Assembly (NCBI GenBank): GCA_038049695.1
Contig: CP142458.1
Coordinates: 64,637,501-64,701,500 of the forward strand
Origin: Cinnamomum chago
Taxonomy: Eukaryota; Streptophyta; Magnoliopsida; Laurales; Lauraceae
Direction: 5' to 3'
DNA length: 64,000 nt
Under the pieces are notes generated by a model. The model was not told the DNA's origin. It saw only the letters and a program-made list of their open reading frames with translations, and did no database searches. Of the stretch, positions 13,101 to 21,870 are shown in pieces; the first letter of the stretch is position 1; the number at the start of each line of letters is the position of its first letter. The position numbers and the translations under genes are program-made.

Positions 13101-15906
13101 CGCCTCCATCTCATATGAGGCCGGGTCATGTTTATGTACGGCGTAGACCCTCGCCTTCCAGTGGCCCTAATGAACAAGGAAATGAGACAAGGAGTGGGAG
13201 TGTTGGAGAGCAGCAAACAGCAACGTGGAACCCAGTTTTTCATGAACCATATTCAGGGTACCGGCCACATGGGCCACCAGACTACCAATATGGTCAAGCG
13301 GAACCAGAACAACAATATTCGGAATCAGAGTCGTACTCTCAATATGCCAATCCAAATCCAAGTTCATACAATTTCTTCGCATTCTAGGGTCCTCATGGCC
13401 ACCAATATGAATATGATCAATATCAATATGGATGCAATATGTTGGTACCAATGGCAGTGGTACCTATGATAACAATGATGGGGATGGGGACAACGATGTC
13501 ATATATCCCGGCAGACATTCCCTTTGGGGACAACGATGTCATATATCCCGGCAGACATTCCCTTTGGTATTAAAGGTATTCCTTTCTCAACTCTATAAGT
13601 CTCAACTATTAACTATTAATTACATTGTTTTTTATGAAGTTGTTAATTATTATGTCATTTGTTGTGTTGATTGTTGAATTCTTAACTCTTGACTCTTGAG
13701 CACATTGTTTATTTTGAATTTTTGATGATATCTTCATTACATAGCTTTTTTTATAAGCATTTTGTTACTTTCTAAGGATAAGTAATCAACATGAATGCAT
13801 GTAAAAACTAGATCAGTACTATTATTTTCTAATCATACAACAATACAGGACCTCATGTAATGAAGGGATTGCTGCCCGCCCCCCTCCCCTATCGTAGTTA
13901 TTTTTTGCATAAAAAACGTATATTCTAACATTTTCTAATTTTTTCAGATTTTTTTTTACAATTTTTCCGATTCATACCAATAGGCCACTACGTAGCGTTT
14001 CGGCGGCCAGCCTTTATGCCCACCGCTACCACTATTTTGATCCTTGCATCAGACATTCAGACCATGATAATAAATTTGTCTGTCACTTTTGGCAAACTTG
14101 TGGAGGGTAGTGGATGAAATCTTTGTTTTAGTAGAGCCCACCACTCACACACGTATGGTTAAATCAAAGTGGTGACCAAAGTCTAGGCCATATACTGAAG
14201 AGTTCAATACACAACAAGCCACAACAGGGGACTTGGCATTTCCACATGAGAGTTTGCACTTAACAGGTCAATGAACTAAACCACCTAGAGGAATCCATTC
14301 GAAATTGTGAAAAGATCTAACCAAGGAGTTCAATTGGATTCTTGTACCAAACTCAAGGCCAGTTACTGATAATGTATATGAGTTTGATTGGCAATATCAA
14401 GAAGACCCATGCGGACACCCACTCAAAGTAGTCTACCACCATAGCTGGGCTTCTTTTTTTTCCAAATTCTGTCAATTGTCCGAACCCATAAAAAAATAAA
14501 AATAAAATAAAATAAAACAGGGCCACTGCTTGAGTATAGCTTAATCAAAATAAAGGGGTGCAGGTGTCTTGATCAATAGTTCAACCTTATGAATTGTAGG
14601 CTGAGCATAATAGCTTTGCTCAACAATAACTTAAAAAGGGAAGATTTTTTATGGTATAATGGTAAGGTGAGCTGTATTAGTTGTGTGCTTAAAGTATTTA
14701 TATAATCAGTCCTTGAGAAACTCATCTTTAGACACAGAAACAACCAGACATGAAGTTGCTTATGATACAGTACCTTGCGACGCCCAAAGAAGCATCCTTC
14801 TGGCTCAATTGACCCAAAGAAATCCAATTTTAGAAGACATCCTTTAAGTCTGTCGTAATATAAACCTCTGATGGGAAACGTATGGTCATATTCAAATTGC
14901 AAGCAACTCTCCGGATACCGAAGCTGGCACAATAGCATCAACAACAAAAGAAAAATTGGCTAGATATTCCAAACCACTTCAAAACAATGAAAACAAATAA
15001 CATTAATACTGCAGAATTTCGCAGGCTTCCATTTCGAATTTTGATACTGCTCTATTTGTGGGTCTGTCAGCAATACTGAAATTTAAGGATGATTTCTATC
15101 TGATATAATAATTACATATTACTACTTCTACAGAAGTCGAAACTACATCCTGAAACATATCCGCATTCAGGCTTGGACAACCACAAATATGACAACACTA
15201 AAAAATTACTATATTTGAAATCCTAAACAAACAACTACAGAGAATTAGCCCCAATTCAAATTCCAAAGTGATATTTCCTAGTAAAAGTGATATTTTCACT
15301 GTCTAATATTGTAATAATAAACCTAGAGAATAAATCAATGCATAGCAAATTGGAATTAAACAACATCTATTCTATACCTCATTAACCATATGCTCTTTTG
15401 CAAGATCATAAATCAAACTCTGCAAGTTGGCAGAGTAATGAGCCAACGTATAGTCGTAATCGAATCCATAAACCTGTATATTGTCCAATCTCAAATTCTT
15501 ATTGACATATATACCTAGATTCACAGCATCAAAAAATGAAAAGACCCCAAAGTCAGATTCCAAAAAAAAAAAAAACATCAATCAATACAAAACCAAATGC
15601 TAGATGAACAAACAAACCTTCGGGATTCATCTTGGGCATTTCCTTGAGCGCTGCAGGGATATTGAGAAAACTCCGCTTCGCTTCATCGAACTCGCACCTG
15701 ATCTTTTCAATCTCGTCTTCGATGCTCCCATCAGTTTCATAAGATTCAGCTCGAAGACCTTCGTCGTGGTAGCTCGAGAAACTTTCCTGGGAAGAAGCTA
15801 CAATCGACGACGCGAAGCTCCTTTGTGTTGCTGCTAGTACACGCCCTGTGTTCGATGAAATGCTTGTGAGAACTAATCATATATTCTAAACAGATCTTAT
15901 AATAGT

Positions 15907-15942
<36 letters not shown>

Positions 15943-15985
15943 AAAGAGCTGTAGAGAGAGGAAGAAGCCTTCGTAACAAGGCCAT
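1161..15985 (-). CDS. HAD-superfamily 5'-nucleotidase domain protein (NT5DC family), 5' part, 7 exons
   Basis: Exons on the minus strand, in order: 15985-15940, 15845-15618, 15514-15378, 14923-14774, 10088-9987, 1594-1430, 1271-1161. They total 939 nt (313 codons), keep one frame and have GT-AG borders. The N-terminus MALLRRLLPLSTALSGR followed by a Ser/Ala/Arg-rich stretch resembles an organellar (probably mitochondrial) targeting peptide. HAD motif I is FDYDYT (Asp110 and Asp112). Motif II is LLTNSPYY (Thr297). YGTRHIGRDQARGLVGLMDF and HVHRSGLVHRGILSDP are family-typical blocks. Known family role: Mg-dependent hydrolase related to cytosolic IMP/GMP 5'-nucleotidases; the substrate of plant members is not evident here. 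The C-terminal third (remaining HAD motifs) lies beyond the left edge. Introns 4 (4.7 kb) and 5 (8.4 kb) are inflated by transposons. Confidence 0.9.
2514..2656. repeat. 143-bp MITE-like element with perfect 18-bp terminal inverted repeats
   Basis: CCTATGATGCACAGATAC at 2514-2531 is the exact reverse complement of 2639-2656. The interior is rich in TATCGTATCG-like steps. It sits inside intron 5 of the nucleotidase gene. No convincing target duplication was found (only CATAA is shared by the flanks), so the superfamily is undetermined. Confidence 0.6.
3565..3672 (-). mobile_element. 3' end of an RTE-type LINE (fragment)
   Basis: Read on the minus strand, the segment gives a broken tail of the RTE reverse-transcriptase ORF (EWRNRIHAANPT, stop, LGQGFDDDD). 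It ends in a short trinucleotide repeat (GTCGTC on the plus strand, 3569-3580), as RTE LINEs do. It lies in intron 5 of the nucleotidase gene. The fragment is too short for a target duplication to be assigned. Confidence 0.45.
3755..4059 (+). repeat. 5' LTR of the copia element
   Basis: 305 bp, TG...CA ends. It contains a TATATATATG promoter-like stretch near 3971-3980. It matches 8816-9120 except for one G/A difference in the AAGACAGAAG segment. Confidence 0.97.
4060..4071 (+). promoter_or_regulatory. Primer binding site (tRNA-iMet)
   Basis: TGGTATCAGAGC directly abuts the 5' LTR and is the classic complement to the 3' end of plant initiator tRNA-Met used by copia elements. Confidence 0.95.
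4691..8808 (+). pseudogene. Copia gag-pol polyprotein gene with two frameshifts
   Basis: The start ATG at 4691 (MEKSEITLIKFAGKNYPA) opens gag. The frame breaks in the 8-A run at 4832-4839, and the body continues in the frame that includes 4722-8351. Residue numbers here count from 4722. There are two CCHC knuckles (C224 and C242 start them), a protease DSGA (Asp339), and integrase HNRLGHP zinc region plus catalytic D534, D597, E633 (DD35E). The reverse transcriptase has MDVKNAFLHGDL and YVDD (1045-1048). A second break, a 2-nt loss in a CT-rich run near 8320-8335, separates the reverse transcriptase from the RNase H (SDADWAG, STEAEYRAM, ADNTSA), which ends at 8808. The domains are otherwise intact, so the lesions look recent or may be assembly errors in simple runs. 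As read, the element cannot make a full polyprotein. Confidence 0.93.
8807..8815 (+). promoter_or_regulatory. Polypurine tract
   Basis: GAGGGGGAG immediately precedes the 3' LTR and overlaps the gag-pol stop codon. This is the standard plus-strand priming site. Confidence 0.9.
8816..9120 (+). repeat. 3' LTR of the copia element
   Basis: 305 bp, nearly identical to 3755-4059. It is followed by the CTAAA target duplication. Confidence 0.97.
9126..9986. other. Remainder of nucleotidase intron 5, no gene seen
   Basis: AT-rich intron sequence with a short (TA)n(GA)n microsatellite near 9731-9753. An open frame at 9137-9382 has no recognisable domain and is treated as chance. Confidence 0.6.
10890..11260 (+). 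mobile_element. RTE-like LINE ORF2 fragment
   Basis: Plus-strand reading with stops and frameshifts gives VTEMRMLK, KWMCVNSKKDKIRNEYFREH, GAASIGDK and FGHIQHRPATTPIRK. This is the C-terminal signature of plant RTE reverse transcriptases (a MRMLRWM / RIRNE / LRWFGHV type series). It is decayed and 5'-truncated, inside intron 4 of the nucleotidase gene. Confidence 0.7.
11560..12300 (+). mobile_element. L1-type LINE 3' fragment with RNase H domain
   Basis: Pieces read NNRVFKKKSNSVEDVIASII and then, after a frame change, an RNase H domain at 11669-12106 (CPPAGFLKLNFGGSY, GGIGGVIRDWNG, ESEMNALLVGCREL, IKGDSFFAIQW). After a stop it continues as LHHVLREDNVSANNLAKEGV. The first catalytic Asp expected in the KLNFDG-type motif is Gly here. 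The fragment ends in an A-rich (ATA)n tail near 12280-12310, as LINE 3' ends do. It is a dead 5'-truncated copy. Confidence 0.8.
12500..13390 (+). pseudogene. hAT transposase C-terminal remnant
   Basis: 12518-12706 encodes SQTTSSSNCERSWSTFSLIH and TKSRNQLTMQKLKKMVYCHY, the conserved hAT dimerisation region. After stops it continues as VEDPLLDAYPELWWEINELI and a low-complexity Ser/Pro/Tyr tail (12953-13387, DDEGDGAPIENVEDFPPPSH). No N-terminal zinc finger or DDE part is present nearby, and no terminal repeats were identified. Confidence 0.8.
13486..13565 (+). repeat. Tandem duplication, 2 x 40 bp
   Basis: GGGGACAACGATGTCATATA starts both copies (13486 and 13526), and the copies appear identical. 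The repeat lies just downstream of the hAT remnant. Confidence 0.85.
15911..15938. repeat. (GA)n microsatellite against a splice donor
   Basis: The GA run on the plus strand reads as a CT run starting immediately after the GT donor of nucleotidase exon 1 (15939-15938). Length variation here could influence splicing. Confidence 0.9.
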
Positions 15986-16000
15986 TTGCTCTCTGGTTTT

Positions 16001-16116
16001 CTGTTTTTCTGTTTTCTGTTTGGGGAAAGGAGAATCTTAGGTGGGGAAAAGTAAAGTCTGTTTTTCTGTTTTCTGTTTGGTGGGGAAGGAGAATATCTAG
16101 GTGAGGAAAAGTCTCG
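16001..16116. repeat. 57-bp-period duplication in the nucleotidase leader
   Basis: CTGTTTTTCTGTTTTCTG begins at 16001 and again at 16058. It is followed in both by a GGGGAA.GGAGAAT..TAGGTG-like segment. It lies just upstream of the nucleotidase ATG (15985, minus strand), in its probable 5' UTR or promoter. Confidence 0.75.
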
Positions 16117-16464
16117 AAGAGGTGGGACGCATTTCAAGGAAATGGGAGATTGAAAAGGAAAGGAGGCGGGAGAAATTTATAGGCCGGTGGTGTTATCTGA
16201 TGCTGGTTTTCCTCGTTTTTCGTGTAATTTCTTTTCAGTACTCTGGTGTTTTGATCGGGGGAATGGGGGGAATCAGAACGCAATGCCAAAATATGGTACT
16301 GGTTCTTTCTGAGGCTTTGATTGCAACAGGCAGAAAAGTATTTGTAAAGGGATGGCAAAGTGGGAATTGTTTGATGGAAGCCAACAGAACTTGGACATAA
16401 GGTCTGTGGGCTGCTAGGCCAAGATCCTTGTGGGTCCCAAAGGAGGAAGACAATGACTCGGAGA

Positions 16465-16797
16465 TAGGAATGTAAATGGTCCCCAATTCTCCGATTACCC
16501 GAAGGTTTCGACCCGTTAAAAACCGGGTCTGGGTCCTTATTTAGGTCCTGACAAGTAAATAGGTCCAGGTCGATTCCACTTTGGTTCGGACCCGAGACCC
16601 GACATATTATCTCAATTTTTGAAAATTTCTCATAAAAGCCATATTTTTTAATATCTTTCTCTACATAGACCCCGACCTAGATCCAGACCCGTCCCATATA
16701 TGGTTTTGGTTCCGGTTCTAAAACGATTTCGAGTCCGGATCCGGTTCCACCTTCTCCTTAACGTTTTCGGACTGGAACCGACCCGTTTACAACCCTA
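16465..16797. mobile_element. hAT-type MITE 1 (333 bp)
   Basis: The left end TAGGAATGTAAATGGT pairs imperfectly with the right end ACCCGTTTACAACCCTA. The flanks CTCGGAGA (16457-16464) and CTTAGAGA (16798-16805) are an 8-bp target duplication with 6 of 8 matching. The interior is rich in GGGTC/GACCC and GGTTCCG-like motifs, like the other two MITEs here. There is no coding capacity. Confidence 0.7.
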
Positions 16798-16945
16798 CTT
16801 AGAGATTTAGTGGTATAGACTCTCATTAACAACAATCCACCCTTTTTTTTAATGAAGCCTTACATCTAAATGACACCAGATTGAAATTTCCATGGCTCCA
16901 CACTAACAAGTAGCTAGAATTTATAGAAATTATAAAGATCTGGAC

Positions 16946-17458
16946 TAGAGTTGTGCAAAAAATATAGTATCACCACTAAACCAAATCGAACTGAACCGAA
17001 CCGAACCAGCTAAACCGGGCGACTCGGATCGGTTTTATAGTAGATCGGTTCGGTTTACGGTTTGAAAATTGTCGAAACTGCTTAAATTGGTCGGTTATCA
17101 GTTGGAACCATCGGTTCACCGCCTAAACCGAACCGACCGATATATTATATAATTTGAGTATTTGACTATTTAAATTTTAGGGTTTTATTTGGTTGGATTT
17201 TTATTTTTTCCCAAAACATTGGACTAAATGCAAATGATGGGAGTGACATTATTTTGAAATTTTCAATTTTTATTTTTTAAAAATAAAAAATAAAACAAAA
17301 ATTTTAACTGCTTAACCAACCAAACGAAATACTTTGGTTCAATTTGGTTTGGTTTAAGCTCTCTCCATCGGTCGGATCGTATTGGTTAATTATAAAACTA
17401 ATAGGTTTAGTTTGGTGGTTAGTTTTAGTGCTATCCACACCGTCCATATGCAGCCCTA
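16946..17458. mobile_element. hAT-type MITE 2 (513 bp)
   Basis: The ends TAGAGTTGTGCA... and ...TGCAGCCCTA are imperfect inverted repeats. The flanks ATCTGGAC (16938-16945) and ATTTGGAC (17459-17466) match at 7 of 8 positions. The interior contains AACCGAACCGAACC and GGTTCGGTTT runs. Confidence 0.72.
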
Positions 17459-17921
17459 ATTTGGACTCACAATCTCTCACTTTTTATAGCTTTTAAAAGT
17501 CAACTTTAGCCATCAAACCTGCATAAATTAGTTATAGACGGAAGGAGACCTCAGCCACATTGAAGATGAAAGATTCAATTCATTCCACAACTGCTATAAG
17601 AAAATATACACCATATCATCACATATTGTCTTATATATATGCCCACAAAAAATAAAAATTCTAATGATTTGAAACTAACAATATAAAAACTTATGAAGAC
17701 TATGATTTTTTTATTCTAAAAGTGTTTTGACTTAGTGGAGTTGGCCTTCGATTAATCAAATTTATTTTATTTTTTTATATTTTATATTTTTATTATTTTT
17801 CTCTCTTCTATCTATTCTATTTAGTGTTTTGCAAGAGCGTAATCTAATGATGGCCTTAGCAAGAATTGAAATTAAACTTCACGGGAAAGATCTTTCGTAG
17901 ACATTGCTTAAATTGGTTACA

Positions 17922-18081
17922 TAGTTTAAATTTTAAGCATGTGTTAAAAATGATAAACATCTATTTTTAATTTTATTAGATGTATTTTTTTATTTCTGAC
18001 GTAGTTTAAATTTTCAGCATATGTTAAAAATGATAAATATCTATTTTTTATCTTATTAGATGTATTTTTTTTATTTTTTCT
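17922..18081. repeat. Tandem duplication, 2 x 80 bp
   Basis: TAGTTTAAATTTT starts at 17922 and 18002. Both copies continue with AGCAT.TGTTAAAAATGATA-like sequence and a TTATTAGATGTATTTTT end. AT-rich, no coding role. Confidence 0.75.
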
Positions 18082-19882
18082 TCTATATATATTTGGAAAT
18101 CTATCATTACTTGGAGCTGCTAAAAAAAATCCACTTTTCAATTTAGTACCTCTTTTTAAATGTCTAAATAGTACATTTTTTACACCTCATTGAGCTACCA
18201 CTTATCCAAACATCCGACCTAACAGGAGCGAGGGTGGACGTTGACCTCAACATTTTTCCTTACATTTTAATCACTTTATATGTTCTATTATATTTTGAAA
18301 AACTTGAACTCCAATAATATACTGCTAATGTTTCTAAACTCCTTAAATCAAGGGTTAAGGTATGTGTTTGAGGAGATCAGCTATAATTTATGAACTAACC
18401 CTGTTAATTATCATGCATAGTGGTGGGTCCCACAAGACCATGTGCATAATTCATATTCCAAACTGTTGATGGGAAAGTCCTTCCCTCATCTTCAAGTGGG
18501 CCATCATTTCAACTCAGGACTAGTTGAGGGTGGACTAAAGTGCAATATGAATTGTAAATCCCATACTCTATGAGAAGACAGTCTGTGAGCAAATTGATTG
18601 ATTAAAACTGAGCGTCAAGTATGAAAATTCAATGGACAACACACTCGTGGTTGAATAGTATTGGCACCTCAGTGTTACACACGTGCCCAAACTTTGGATA
18701 TTCAGTTTACTGATAAAGAATTTCAATATATACACATATTGTTTGAGAGAGAGAGAGAGAGACAGAGAGGAGAAAAGGGTTTCCAAAGCTCAAACCCGAA
18801 ATACTATGTGGGTCTCAAATTCAATAAGAAGAAAAAGGGTTGTTTCTATCCTAAAATTTCTGATAAGAATTCCACATGTTGGGGTATTTTTTTGACATGA
18901 TGACCTTTGGCATTTGTAAATTCCATATTTCTTTATAAGTATTTCAAAATTTCACCCACACGAAAGGTTTCAAAATGACCTATGAGAATTCAAAAGGCCC
19001 TCCCTCTTTGCTTTTCGGTGGAATTTCTAGATGCTCGAGTTCAAGGGAGCATCCAGGAATTGCATTGTGTATGGGAATTCCAAAATTTACCAGACATTAA
19101 TTCCTTGAATTCTAACAAAGAGACAGGTTAGGGCCTGTTACTTGAATTTCTAATACGAATTTGCCATGTGGGGATTTTTAGACATGATGTTACTTCTTAT
19201 CCTCTTGTCTTTGAAAATGCCAGCAGTTGAAATTATCATGTTTCTTTACCGGCATTTCAAAATTCTAGTTACCTTGTAGGATTTTTTGATGCTCAAGTAC
19301 AAGGAAACATTCAAAAATTCCACTTTCTTTGAGAATTTCAAAATTCTTCAAACGAGAATTTCAAAATTCTTCAAACAAGAATTCCATAAATTTTAGTAAA
19401 GAAACAAGCCTTTAAAGCTCCATCCGAACACGAGCAAGACCAAGTCAAATTTGACCCTTTGGTGTGTTAGAGCCGTGTGGGTATATGGGTTTGACCAAAC
19501 CCAAGTTCCAAACCTACAATGAGGAACAAGGATGATGGCAATGGGTAAGCTGGCTCTAGGTAGAATGCAGCAATATCCAAACCCCAAAAAGTATAAATGC
19601 CAGCTTGAAATGACAACGATCAGGTTAAGCAGATAATACTCAGACCAGAGCTATCAGAGGCAGGTGGCTTTGAAGGATCCAAGTTCAAGAAGGATAATAA
19701 TACATAGATTCTTACTTGACATGGTTTAAGTTGATCAAATCTATTTTCTATTCTGCCTCATGCTCATGACTATTCCATATTTTGACAATCTTAACATGCG
19801 ACTTTCAAGTGGATGTAATGTGCAAGTTTCATGCTTTCTCCATCCCCATCTGGTATGCAATAGCAAAATCATATGTTTTACT

Positions 19883-19970
19883 GTCTCCTATAAAATAGGA
19901 ACAATATAAAGAAGATTAGCATATCCTTACGCAAGGATGACAAGCACAAATCTGGAAACAGTCAAAGTTT
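19883..19970 (+). pseudogene. U6 snRNA pseudogene
   Basis: The body shows ATAGGAACAATATAAAGAAG, GATTAGCAT, ACGCAAGGATGACAAGCACA and AATCTGG, the order of conserved U6 elements. The invariant ACAGAGA box reads ATAAAGA, the 5' stem-loop is eroded, and no upstream plant USE/TATA pair or clean poly-T stop is seen. It is therefore probably a retro-copied or decayed U6. Confidence 0.8.
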
Positions 19971-20079
19971 CATTTGATAAAAAAAATCTTAAAACACAAA
20001 AAGAAGACTCATACGAAGAGGACCCTCCTCTTACCTGTCACCGGTGGATTTTATTTGAAGGACAATGTTCTTCTACGAG

Positions 20080-20575
20080 TAGGGTTGCAAACGGGATGGT
20101 TCCGGAACAAAATCATAGTGGATCCAGATCCATTTTTAAATAACGGTTCCGGTTTTGGTACGGTTTTGACTCGGAACCTATTTTGTTGGTTCAGACCTGG
20201 TTCCAATCGGAAAACTCGGAACCGGGTCCACATAGAGAATTAGAATCTAGTTCCAAAATTAATTCTAATTTCTTTTTATTTTCATTTTTCCTTAAAATAA
20301 GCATATTGTTCAACTTATAACAGTGCATCAAGTCTATTACTTCCAATATAAAATGTCAAAAAAAGTTTATTTTGAGGTACAAATTTGCATATTAAAGACT
20401 CATATGCCAGGTCTCGGGTCCACGGGTCAAAACCTATATGGACCCCGAACCGGACCAGTTTATCAATCGGAACCTAAATTGGATTCTGGACTCATTTTTT
20501 AATCGGAATCTAAAATAGGTTTGCAGTTCGGAACTTTTAGGTAATCAGAGAATCGGATACCCGTTTGCAACCCTA
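20080..20575. mobile_element. hAT-type MITE 3 (496 bp)
   Basis: Perfect 16-bp inverted ends TAGGGTTGCAAACGGG and CCCGTTTGCAACCCTA. The flanks TCTACGAG (20072-20079) and TCTACAAG (20576-20583) match at 7 of 8, an 8-bp target duplication. The interior is GGTTCCGG/CGGAACC rich. Confidence 0.85.
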
Positions 20576-21532
20576 TCTACAAGCCTCATGCATCTTGTTT
20601 ATAAGCATCTAGCTTGTGGAGTTTATTTAGATGCTTTAAAAGCAACATCCTTTTTCCACTAAAAACTAAAAAAACCTTCACTTTTCTATATAAAAAAGTA
20701 AAAAATACTTCATACCAAACAACTAAAAACAAAATATCAATATCATAATCCTATTATATTTTATTTTCTCTTAATTTGATGTTTTACTACACTTTATTTT
20801 ACATGTAAAATTACCAAACGAGCCCTACTAAGTGTGTTTGAATCAAAACAAACCAATTACTTTGGGGAGTCCCGATTCTCTATTGTCCCCCTTATGCTTC
20901 CTATGAGTGGGAGAAGCTGAAGTCTAAAGTATGACCCATCTATTGAAAATATGAACCGCCCAAAATGTATGACTTTCTTTTTGGGATGCCAAAATTTTTA
21001 TAAGGAATTGGGCCTCACTGGATAGAGAAAACATTTAGTACCTGGAAGTTGTGGGTCCCGTAGGGATTAGTCCGGTCCAAAAGATTGAGAATCCTCTGAT
21101 AACCAAAAAGAATAAAAAAGTAGAGAAAAAATTCAACACGTGAGTTTTTCTTTTTTTTGAAAATAACTAACTTTTTAAATATATTATCAACCATATGATA
21201 TGCTCAATTTTAAAATACCCAACATTTACAAAATTAAAGTCTGACAAAATACAATATAAGAGGAGCGGGTATATTTCGAGTGGTTCGGATTTGTTTATAA
21301 GTGATGTTATGTGGATCCGAACTAAGGTAATTGTGATGCGCGGCGGGTGGGCCACGCAGAAGATCACCAGGTAATCACAACCATCCATTTACCCCTTGGT
21401 GGACGACATTGGCGACGAAGAATTTTTAACATCCTCCATACGCAACGAACTATCATTGGCCTCCCCAAACGACCTGTCATTGTCTGCCTTTACTCCTCCC
21501 CACATGTGGCGCGCTTTTTCCATACAAAATTG

Positions 21533-21541
21533 TATATATAA
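21533..21541 (+). promoter_or_regulatory. TATA box of the kinase gene (candidate)
   Basis: TATATATAA lies about 330 bp before the kinase ATG at 21871. It is followed by a pyrimidine-rich leader typical of plant 5' UTRs. Confidence 0.5.
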
Positions 21542-21870
21542 ACTTTCTTCCACCGGCGTTGCAAAAATCCCGGGATTCTCATCCCTTCTCCCCAAACCCA
21601 ATCCAAAATCCAAAATCCAAACTTCTTTTCCATGTTTCTACGCAACAAACAAAAGCAAAAACCCTTCCCTTCCTTTTCTCTCTTTTTCATCAATCGAAAC
21701 AAATTTGGTAAAACCGTGTAAACTGAAATCTCAGATCAATCTCATGTAGGATTCTCCTTTTCCTTGTTTCTGCGGCTGAGATTTTTCCATGATTTTTTTG
21801 AGATTTCAGGGAATGGCAATGAAGAAATCGTGTAATGCAAAGCCATCTTGAATCTCCGAGCTAATCCAAG

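Larger units (their letters stand above)
17459..21530. other. Intergenic region between nucleotidase and kinase genes
   Basis: The two genes are divergent. Apart from the U6 pseudogene, MITE 3 and the tandem repeats listed, I see only AT-rich sequence. It includes a (GA)n tract near 18747-18766 and degenerate duplicated TTTCAAAATT-rich segments at 18.9-19.4 kb. A G-box core CACGTG occurs at 21137-21142. No gene is supported here. Confidence 0.6.

Noticed and set aside
21396-21749. 117-codon open frame before the kinase start
   Set aside because: It spans the TATA box and leader of the kinase gene and has no recognisable features.
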